Both the position numbers and the translations under genes were made by a program. 64,000 nucleotides of DNA from Aplectana chamaeleonis (Eukaryota; Nematoda; Chromadorea; Rhabditida; Cosmocercidae): contig JAPDOI010000156.1 of assembly GCA_029168955.1 (NCBI GenBank), positions 1,034,501-1,098,500 of the forward strand. Direction: 5' to 3'. This document shows, in pieces, positions 23,701-31,594 of the stretch. How positions within the stretch are numbered: the stretch's first letter is position 1; each line of letters begins with the position of its first letter. A model generated the notes under the pieces. That model had not been told where the DNA came from. It saw only the letters and a list, made by a program, of their open reading frames with translations, and made no database searches.

Positions 23701-24463
23701 GAAAATCTTTTTTACAGGAGCTATACACTCGAGCATCTCATAAAAACTGCTCACGTCTCGCAGAACAATGTTGAGTAAATGATAATTCGGAAATCAGCTA
23801 TCAAAAACGACCAGATAACTCACTGGTGGTGTCACATACCTAGCTCTAAAGTAATCATAAACCAAAACAAAGAAGCAGATTTGTTAGGGTCTTTAAATAG
23901 ACATTGAATTTCCGAAAAAAAAAAACTAATTTTTGGAATTTTTTCAAAAATGCCCGTTCAACCAGAAAGGTTTTCGGTGTATTCGTGGTTGTGCATATAA
24001 ATCATTTGAATCATCATTATAACATTTAAGCCAGCATAAGCCTGTCTGAGCCGAAAATTGATTTCACTCGGGCTCTGCAGTTCTGTAGTTGTAATTTTCA
24101 TCCAAAGTATTTTTATTTCCAGCTCACAGTTTTCTGAGAAAATGTTTTATAAACGGTATACCGCATGTTTTGTATATCTTACAGTTTTCTTTGACCCTAA
24201 GCCGTTGCTTTGAAAATGTTTATGAACTTCTGAAAACTTGTCACCCTTTCAGTTCAAGTTTTCGAAAAAATTTCAAAGTTTTCGAAATTTCTTAAAACTT
24301 CCCTGGCAGAATCGCAGGGCTGCCTCGAAAGTGTCACAGAAACAGAATCAACCGGGCAAGTCGTTAAACGCGGTAAACCGTTCCTGAGTTGGACGCCGCA
24401 CAAAAACGGCGACGGCCGCCGCCCGCCGCCGCCTTTTTACCCTCAGCAGCCGACCGCACTGTA
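20719..24463. mobile_element. Giant palindromic (foldback) element, about 3.7 kb
   Basis: The ends are TA-CAGTGCGGTCGGCTGCTG and CAGCAGCCGACCGCACTG-TA, with GC-rich subterminal hairpins (GGCGGCGGGCGGCGACCGCC). The left half is mirrored almost throughout by the right half: GACACTTTCAGAGGCAGCCC at 20847 against GGGCTGCCTCGAAAGTGTC near 24325; TATACAAAACATGCGGTATA against TATACCGCATGTTTTGTATA; AGGATATTGATCCC near 22060 against GGGATCAATATACTC near 23055. It runs inward to a core mirror of TGTGCCCTAGATTCCT (about 22500) against AGGAATCTAGGGCACA (about 22605). Arms are near 1.85 kb with small indels. TA flanks suggest Tc1/mariner-type insertion. No transposase; the paired frames in the arms are mirror images of one another. 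Confidence 0.9.
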
Positions 24464-24529
24464 GAAGGGTATGATTGCTAACGTTCATTGAAGAACTGAA
24501 AAAGTTGTACATACATCATTCTCTCATTC

Positions 24530-24990
24530 AGCTGGTGTAGCCGGAGCCTCTGTGAATGGAGCAGATATAGCTGGAGCCGACTTGAATGGAGTAGGACTGA
24601 ACCCAGATGGCTTCTGAGCCCACATGAGCTGCCCCTTGCATATTAGGGCCGAGCTTGGCGAGAAGTCTGTTACTTAAAATAAGCTTTGTTTGGAAGAGTT
24701 CCCTATTGATGTTTGAAACAGAAACATAAAAACCACTCCCAGAAGCTCGGCAACGATTGCGCAAAGATCTGCCTTGGCTCATCCTTCGTCATTTCTTTTG
24801 ATTTGTCTAGCATAGCCCAATAGTTCGGAGAAGCGGTTTGAGAAATTCTTCCGATGAGCTGAGCAGTAAGTGGTCCAACTACGGGCAGGTCTGCTGCTGA
24901 ATCGGCTACTCCGTCGATTAAGTGAAGCCCCAGATTCCAGTCAATTGACGAGCAGGGTAAGAACGATGGCCGTTCTGAAATTTGGTTATC
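24530..24990 (-). pseudogene. Broken inverted paralogue of the SEAP-repeat secreted protein
   Basis: On the minus strand the peptide GVADSAADLPVVGPLTAQL (about 24850-24910) matches GEADSAAQLSIVGPLTAQL of the intact gene at 26 kb, LLAKLGPNMQGAAHVGSEA (about 24625-24690) matches its exon 2, and the AP-rich tail (SAPFTEAPATPAE) matches its exon 3. The trans-splice-like acceptor TTTCAG is kept, but the bases holding the start codon are deleted just after it, a stop follows in the signal-peptide region and a frameshift precedes the IDG motif. The upstream flank to about 25115 is also homologous to 25575-25680 plus 25968-25990, so promoter and gene were copied together as an inverted duplication. 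Confidence 0.85.
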
Positions 24991-25115
24991 AGGTTTGTGG
25001 GAGTTATAGGGAGAAGTGGAGGTATGGAATGTTGTGATTGACAAACACTGCTGCGACACTCTTTAATTTGGAAAACCGGAGCGAGTTTCCGCTTTGAATC
25101 CCATTCATGCTCCAC

Positions 25116-25560
25116 AACAACTAAAGAAACTCCAGATCGGCAACAGTATTGAGAAATCTATTGAAAAACATGTTTGGACAGATGGATCAGAAATCGCGTT
25201 CGCATGTGAGCGATCACATCGAAGAAAAGGGTTCTAAATTGCAGTTGTTAGAAAATAGCCACAACAGTGAAATTTGAAAGATTTACCATATTCCTTTTAC
25301 AAACTCTGGTTCAATCCGACCTAATCATTGTGTGTCTCAACAGCTTTGGACCACATACAATCTTTTGCCAATATGTTGATGCACGGTGATTCTACTGTGG
25401 TGACTATTTTCTAACAACAATAATTTGTGAACTTGTGAATACTTCCTCTTTTTCTTTTGGAGTGATCACTCATATAGGAGCTCGATTTCTGAGCATTCTA
25501 TCTGATCATGTTTGGACTCAGATCTCTCAATGCTCTTGCAGGTGTAGACAATATCTTTTG
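25116..25560. other. Spacer between the inverted paralogues
   Basis: The sequence between the two homologous arms. No gene or repeat recognised. Confidence 0.4.
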
Positions 25561-25684
25561 TTGTAGGGAAGCATGAATGGAATCCAGAGCGAAAACACTG
25601 CTCAAGTTCTCCGAATAAAAGAGAGGCGCAGCAGTGTCCGTCAGTCCTATTCATCCATTCGTTTCCTCTTCTTCCAATCACTTA

Positions 25685-25967
25685 TACTGTGCTTATCTGG
25701 GTCAAATTCCGGTCCGCACTTGCGTCTCGACACGCTTTGCGGCCGCACGCGCCCGAGTCAGTCGGCTTCCCAGCGCCAAAGCCGACTCCATATGGCTTTT
25801 TTATACAGTTTTCTTTAATTTTGTTTAGTTTCCAGTTTCTAAAACCCACCTAGAGTCAACAGATCGGCGGCTGTGGCGCTGAAAACTATTCCGACTTGAA
25901 AGCGCGCGGCCGCAAAGCGTGTCGAGACGCAATTGCGGACCGGAATTTGACCTAGATAAGCACAGTA
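25685..25967. mobile_element. TA-flanked miniature inverted-repeat element
   Basis: Left end TACTGTGCTTATCTGGGTCA is mirrored by TGACCTAGATAAGCACAGTA at the right; the arms continue through CCGGTCCGCA and CGTCTCGACACGCTTTGCGG for about 65 bases each. It sits between the upstream sequence and the TTTCAG acceptor of the gene starting at 25991. The inverted paralogue lacks it: there the upstream words run straight on to CAAACCTGATAA and TTTCAG. The paralogue therefore records the empty site. Confidence 0.88.
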
Positions 25968-25990
25968 CAAACCTGATAAAAAATTTCAGA

Positions 25991-26794
25991 ATGCTTCACA
26001 CGGCCATCGTTTTCGCCTTGTTCCTTAATCAGCTGACTTCTGGAGCTTCAGTCAAAATAGACGGAGAAGCCGATTCAGCTGCCCAGCTATCCATAGTTGG
26101 ACCACTGACCGCTCAGCTTTATGGAAGCATTTCCCGAACCGCTGGTGATTTACCTAGCGCTGGTGAGTTTGTTGCAGAACTTCTGGGCCATGCAAGACAC
26201 ATCAAGGTAAATGGCAAGGGAAGCGCCAAGGCAGATCTGGGTAGAATGCTTGACGAACTACTGGAGGCGGTTTGTTACTTTTCTGCTTCGAACATCTATA
26301 AAAGATCCGTTTAAGCACAGTATTTCCAGGTAGACAGACTTCTCGCTTACCTTGGCCCCAATATTCATGGAGCAGCCAATATGGGAGCAGGAGCCATCCA
26401 TGAAGGTGCCAGTGCTGTTGCGAAAGCTAAAGCTAGTGCACTCGATGCAGTTGGTGATATTTTGAAAATCGTCAATCAACTCTTGAGCAAGGTGCCTAGA
26501 GAGCTTTCACATTTCAACTTATTCTGATAGGCTATGACTAGAGAAACTTTTTTTCAGATCGAGAAGTGCTCAAGGTTCAAACCAGCTCCATTCACCATGG
26601 CTCCAGCCACAGCTGCTTCAACATCCGAAGCTCCAGCCTCTGAAGCTCTAGCCTCCGAAGCACCAGCCTCTGAAGCGCCGATCTCTGAAGCTCCAGCTTC
26701 AGAAGCACCAGCCTATGAAGCGCCGACCTCCGAAGCTCCAGCCTCAGAAGCACCAGCCTCTGAAGCTCCAGTCTCTGAATCTCCGGCTGTATGA
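25991..26794 (+). CDS. Secreted Ser-Glu-Ala-Pro repeat protein
   Basis: Exons 25991-26269, 26330-26491 and 26558-26794 join in phase 0 to 225 residues. TTTCAG lies one base before the ATG, the usual layout of a nematode spliced-leader acceptor. Residues 1 to about 19 (MLHTAIVFALFLNQLTSGAS) form a signal peptide. Residues 20-147 are helical in character, Ala/Leu-rich with no Cys (SAAQLSIVGPLTAQL, LGRMLDELLEAV, ANMGAGAIHEGASAVAK). Residues from about 158 to the stop contain some fifteen copies of the pentad SEAPA and variants, a likely disordered and possibly O-glycosylated tail. I know no characterised homologue; the role is unknown. A broken inverted copy lies 0.9 kb upstream on the other strand. 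Confidence 0.85.
26584..26791 (+). repeat. 15-base coding repeat (SEAPA)
   Basis: Tandem units of TCTGAAGCTCCAGCC and variants make up the final exon of the secreted protein gene. Units keep the reading frame and differ mostly at third positions, so the repeat expanded within coding sequence. Confidence 0.85.
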
Positions 26795-27599
26795 GGATGG
26801 ACATTTCGTTTTTCTTATAAAAAGCAGCCATATTCTTCCACGTCTCTCACTTTCCGTCTGCAACAGAGCCAATACTAACGGCAGTCACATGCAAAACCGT
26901 GAGCCCATCATTGCAGGGGTCGGATTAGTTGAACGAACCCGGGAGTGATATTTGATCGACAATATAACACACCATAGACTTACTCTGCTCTTAACCCGCA
27001 TTCGCGATTCAAATGGGTCAGCTTGGGGCTGATGCGCGCTTACAGCCGCGGTTGGTTGATTGCAAAACTTCTGTAGTTATCAAGCAAACCCCGACAACGG
27101 TATTACTATTGGATGATCCTCAACGCCAGGACCACGAATATCATCCTTGTTTTCCACAAAGTTGAGTTTGGTGCGAGTTATACGAAAAACGCGCGAAACG
27201 TCTTCTCTCGCAAATCCTACGAGCGGTAGTTCAAGGCCTGCTTCAACTTTCCACAGAATTGTGCAAAATTCTGTTTTTAGGAATCATAAGTGGGAGACAG
27301 AACCAAATGATTCCTGCGCGGATATCTCTAATTGCACTAGGAGATTTTTGGAAAGCACATTTTTAAAGCTCTGCGAAAAGGCAAGGAGGTTGTGAGGCTC
27401 GGGCATTCCCGGGTGGTTTGGTTCAAAATTTGTATGTGGAGCTTAACTAGGGCGCTTAACGCAAGCATGGGATCCATTTTCAATATCCTGAGTTACTGCG
27501 GGTTACGGTGGGTGTCATGTCTGCGATTTTCATGATTGCCATGCGGACGTTATACATAATCAATAATTGTTGTCTCAGCTGGGTCTCGGCTGCCCCACC
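26795..27599. other. No gene recognised
   Basis: 3' flank of the secreted protein gene and spacer before the LINE. No canonical AATAAA was noticed in the first 100 bases. The frame at 27147-27395 has no motif. Confidence 0.4.
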
Positions 27600-29640
27600 A
27601 TCCTACGTAGGATATAATAAGTATAAGTTTATTACGAATGCGTAAGGCAAACGTGAGAGAAAAAAAAACAAACAAACACTAATTACGCAAACCACTATAC
27701 AACCATTTTCAGAAAACAAATAAAGCTAAGCTCTAGAAATAAAAACGCAGTTAGGTCAATCACACAGCATGATCGCTGGATTCGGTTTTTTGTATCAAGT
27801 TTACCACATGACGTTTGAATCGACTCAGAGATAGTGGTGGAGTGATACTCTTAGTCATTTTAAGGTACGCACTACCCGCTCTGAACGCGAAGAAGCTTCG
27901 CCGCAAAGCAGTGCGAGGGCGCTCCAAGATGAGTTTGGTTCCTCCTCCTCTTGTATGGGAATGACGTAATTTGAAAAAGTTATGACTTCCAAAGATACCC
28001 GAGTAGTGCAACATTTTATAGACCATGCACAAGTCCGATACTTGACGTCGCGCCTCAAGTGACGGAAGACCTAGGTATTTATTCCTGATTTCAGCTTTAG
28101 GTATTTTGGAATACAAGAAACCACCCACTCTAACTAGTAGTTTTCGCGTAAAGTTATTCTGAACCTTCTCAATCGCCTGTATATCCCTTACTTTTCTTGG
28201 GTAGTACACAGTAGTACCAGATTCTAAAATTGGTCGAATGTAAGTCTTGTAAGCTCTGAGAAGAATGTTTTTGTTTTTAACGGACAATCCTTTGAAAAGC
28301 TGGAATGTTCTAGAGAGAGCAATTTTACAATGAATTTGAATATGTTTGGAGAATTCAAGTTTATCACTGTAGTGGAAGCCTAGATCCCGAACAAACTCCA
28401 CACGAGGTATATCAGTTGCACCTACTAAGTATGAGGTTTCCGGAATGGATTCCACCGTTCCTACTCGCATGAAAATGGTCTTCTGCGGAGCTAGTGGTAA
28501 CTGCCATGACCCTGCCCACTTCCATATCTCATCTACAGCGAGCTGGAGGGATTTTGAGTCATCTGACGTAGATATGGTCCTATAGATTTTGATGTCGTCA
28601 GCATACATTTTACAGTTTACTCCGAAAGTTTCGAGGACTGAAGGCAAGTCTGCAGTGAAAATGTTGAACAAAATGGGAGACAGGACGCCACCTTGAGGTA
28701 CCCCACTTTCAGCGCATTTTACCTCAGAATAAACCCCTCCAATTCTGACCTGAAAGCTTCTGTCGGTTAGATACTCAGTTATCCACTTCAAAAGAACAGG
28801 ATGAATCTTGATTTTGTTTAGTTTGAAAAGAAGCTTTGCATGAGACACTCGGTCGAATGCTTTCGCAAAGTCAAAGTAAACGACGTCACTAACGCTCTTC
28901 CTGTCAATAGCTGCTGACCAGTCATCTAAACATTCCAAAAGATTAGTCTCGACCGATTGCCCCGGAACGAATCCATGCTGATTCCTTGGTATAATGTTCT
29001 GAGAGGCAAGATGCATGACTATATGTTGCTTCAAAACTTTTTCGAAAACTCTGCAAAAGATGGACGTGATGCTAACTGGCCGATAGTTTTCAGGATTGGA
29101 AGCAGGCTCCTTTTTCAAAACAGGGGTTACAAACGAGTGCTTCCACCTTCTTGGCACTTCACCATACATTAGTGACTGATTGAACAAATAAGATAAAGGC
29201 CCTGCAATAACACATGCCACTTCCTTAATAAAGAAAAGCGGGATTTGATCGGGGGTAACGGAGAAAGACTTGGGCCATTTGGTTATCAAGTCATGAACCT
29301 TTCTAGGATCAAACCACGGGAAATCCAGCATTGGCTCACAGTCAGGAGAGAATGATTCATCGATGAACCCATTGTCTTTTTGAAATGCAGCAGAGAACTG
29401 GTCGGCAAGCATATTAGCCTTGTCGATAGGAGTTGTCGCTAAAACATTCCTACTTCTCAAACAACCGATGTGCCGTTTTTGCTGAATTTTATTATTCAAA
29501 TATCTGTAAAACCCCTGATTATCACCAGATTCGATAACCTTTTTCTCAGCATTACAATTATATTTAGCAAGAAACGCGAGAAAACGATTTTTCAGTGCTA
29601 CCCCAACCCCTTTTCTGCCTTCGCTCTGCTATTTTCAAAC
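27600..29640 (-). mobile_element. 5'-truncated CR1/Jockey-type LINE
   Basis: The element includes the reverse transcriptase frame described separately, an upstream in-frame stretch to about 29600 (NRFLAFLAKYNCNAEKK...FYRYLNNKI) and a 3' tail with AATAAA-like sequence near 27633. No endonuclease domain is seen upstream, so it is 5'-truncated, the usual outcome of LINE insertion. The exact boundaries were not resolved. Confidence 0.75.
27760..29499 (-). CDS. LINE reverse transcriptase, intact domain
   Basis: A 579-codon uninterrupted frame. Reverse transcriptase motifs in order: fingers YRPVSITSIFCRVFEKV (about residue 139), HGFVPGQSVETN (175), catalytic FDFAKAFDRVSH (about 209, first Asp), SGVPQGGVLSPILFN (about 265) and the YADD box (about 299-302), followed by a thumb region and a C-terminal FKRHVVNLIQ segment. 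The NHGF-type and VPQG.VLSP motifs are those of CR1/Jockey-clade non-LTR retrotransposons. The first ATG is internal to a longer open frame, so the true protein began further upstream in the complete element. The absence of stops suggests a recent insertion. Confidence 0.92.
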   Translation of the reverse strand: MNNKIQQKRHIGCLRSRNVLATTPIDKANMLADQFSAAFQKDNGFIDESFSPDCEPMLDFPWFDPRKVHDLITKWPKSFSVTPDQIPLFFIKEVACVIAGPLSYLFNQSLMYGEVPRRWKHSFVTPVLKKEPASNPENYRPVSITSIFCRVFEKVLKQHIVMHLASQNIIPRNQHGFVPGQSVETNLLECLDDWSAAIDRKSVSDVVYFDFAKAFDRVSHAKLLFKLNKIKIHPVLLKWITEYLTDRSFQVRIGGVYSEVKCAESGVPQGGVLSPILFNIFTADLPSVLETFGVNCKMYADDIKIYRTISTSDDSKSLQLAVDEIWKWAGSWQLPLAPQKTIFMRVGTVESIPETSYLVGATDIPRVEFVRDLGFHYSDKLEFSKHIQIHCKIALSRTFQLFKGLSVKNKNILLRAYKTYIRPILESGTTVYYPRKVRDIQAIEKVQNNFTRKLLVRVGGFLYSKIPKAEIRNKYLGLPSLEARRQVSDLCMVYKMLHYSGIFGSHNFFKLRHSHTRGGGTKLILERPRTALRRSFFAFRAGSAYLKMTKSITPPLSLSRFKRHVVNLIQKTESSDHAV

Positions 29641-30200
29641 GCGCCGACGCCCCGAACCCTGTCCCATCCCCTTCGTAACACTCGCGTTCGTGCATGCCTT
29701 CCCTGGAGCGATAAGGTTCTACAACGAGCTCCTGATTTCTTGCTCAGTACCGAAAAAAAACCTCGACGCATCAACCTGCGGAACCAACCACTTATTCTCA
29801 ATTGAATATGTATCCCCCACATGAACTTATCCTCCAGCACACCTCAAAGGATGTGTAGGCGGGAAAGACCTGCTGTCGACCTGCTAGTACTGCCAAAGCA
29901 TCTAACAACTACACTGTGCCCGAGTGAGACTGGCGAACCCTGCGGCCGGCTTGCGTGGCGGGCGACTGTTGCACGTGCTGTTCTCGGGCGAGTGTTTGCA
30001 GGCTGCCACGGCTGTGGAGCTCGTTCGAAAGCGGCGCACGCGACGACCGCCTGCTACGCTAGCTGGCCGCATGGTTCGCCATTCCTATTCGCACACACTT
30101 TACATGACCCTAAGCTCAAATCACCCTACGTTATGTGTCGCACCCTGGAAGTATGGTTACTGCGCTAACAGCAACAACCAGACGTATTCTATCAAACTAA
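29641..30200. other. No gene recognised
   Basis: GC-richer stretch with overlapping frames on both strands that lack motif or splice context. Confidence 0.4.
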
Positions 30201-30684
30201 ATTAGCAAATGTTGCTTATGTTGTCATCTGCTTGTGTTGCCAGATCTGAGAGGTAATAATGGACAGCTTTTGTAAGAAAGCAGACGTAGAAAATATGGGA
30301 AGTGGACAACCTTTAGTGTAGAGCGCGCCTGTTCGATTTGATAGAGGCAGACGTAGTCCTACCAAGCGCTTGTCTGGAGTGAGTATGTGGAGCCTGAAGG
30401 TTGCAGTTACAGAGCATCGAGTGCAAAAGTTGCTGTGATATGGTAAACAGTAATACCAATCTAAACAGCTCATGTGCTGAGAAGCATACATGAGTACTGT
30501 TCTGCCATCGAATGCAAATGTAATAACATGTACTGTTAACAAATACTTTTGCCCGATGCTCTGTAAATTTACTCGAGCCTAATCTGTTATTGAAAATTTG
30601 AAACACCGTTGCTTGCAATAATCAAACCACTTGACGGCGTCTCTACATAAAAACATTACTGGATTATCTCTGTCATACAAAAGA
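30201..30684. promoter_or_regulatory. Conserved 5' flank of secreted-family copy 3
   Basis: Shares ordered words with 41230-41520 (TTGTCATCTGCT..CCAGA, AGCAGACG..GAAAA.ATGGGA, TATG.GGAGC) and nearer the gene with 18.6 kb (GACGGCGTC). It contains AAACCACTTGACGGCGTCTC about 60 bases before the ATG. Inferred promoter and leader that was duplicated with the gene. Confidence 0.5.
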
Positions 30685-31122
30685 ATGCTCGCCGTTCTGG
30701 TAAGTCACCACTCGTCTTCATCTCATGTAATTCTGAATCTCATGTAGTCTCATGCACTTTCCCATGTCCAGATAGTCTGCTGCTTGCCACTCGCACAGAC
30801 TGCTCCTGTTGAAATGAGCGGTATGTTGTTAGGTTAAAGGTGGCTCTCAGACACTCTTAGGCAGTAACTAACCATAACAGTTTCAGCGATTGGCGACAGC
30901 AAGGAAGAGCCGAATTCTCCTATTACAAAGCGTGAGCAACTCTTTCAATGTTCGGTGACATAAAAAAAGATTCTTGAGAGTCTTTTAGTGATTCGCCATC
31001 CACACAACGATACCAATCTGCTTATTCCAAGGGCTACAGAGCAAGAAATAATTTCAGTGCGTATCATAATTGTAGCAGCAGCACACCAGCAAAATTATTT
31101 CACGCTCAATTTTTTTCCATGA
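30685..31122 (+). CDS. Small secreted protein, four-exon family, copy 3
   Basis: Exons 30685-30699, 30772-30820, 30887-30931 and 30989-31122; introns of 72, 66 and 57 bases, GT-AG, phases as in the other copies. The 80-residue product begins MLAVLIVCCLPLAQTAP (signal peptide, likely cut after QTA). Exon 3 encodes IGDSKEEPNSPITK. The last exon lacks the ADDG..SPTP motif and instead encodes NDTNLLIPRATEQE and an Ile/Val/Ala-rich tail before TGA. ATAATTTCAG near 31055 could act as a further acceptor, so the final exon is the least certain part. No known family recognised. Confidence 0.72.
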
Positions 31123-31217
31123 CATGGTTACAGTCCAACTTCCAAAATCAGAAAACTCATACTTCTGATTTTTCACGGAAAAAATGTGGTGAAATGAGGT
31201 GTTCTAGGTGAATAAAC

Positions 31218-31594
31218 ATTGAGGCAGTGTCCACGATAAAAATGTTTTCCAGTTTTGGCAAGAAATTGAATTCTTGGAGCCTGACTGTCCCCTTAATGAG
31301 AAGATGGGAAAGCACAAAAGAGAGCCTTGTTATTTAAAGGCATCGTACGAGCAGAAAACGGTATATTATTTTTTCATGTTTTTGTGTACAGTTTACCGCA
31401 ATGTTAAAAGGACATGGTGCGGTTGCGGTCACACACTAAAACTATGGTGGATGACGCCAGAATTCATTATCGATCGACGGAACAGCTGATTTTCTGGGTG
31501 AGTTACGGTTTCTTTCACGTTTGTTTCGCCATTTTTTTGTTTCTGACTGTTTTAATATTGCGAGTAGGGGTTATTCTTGGTGCCTGAGGGAAAC
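31218..31594. mobile_element. Fragment of the AGGCAGTGTTCACGAT family
   Basis: GAGGCAGTGTCCACGATAAA at about 31219 matches the left end of the element at 61341, and GCCTGACTGTCCCCTTAATG has a counterpart there (GTCTGACTGTTTCATCAGTG). No matching right end was found, so it is a partial copy. Confidence 0.55.
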
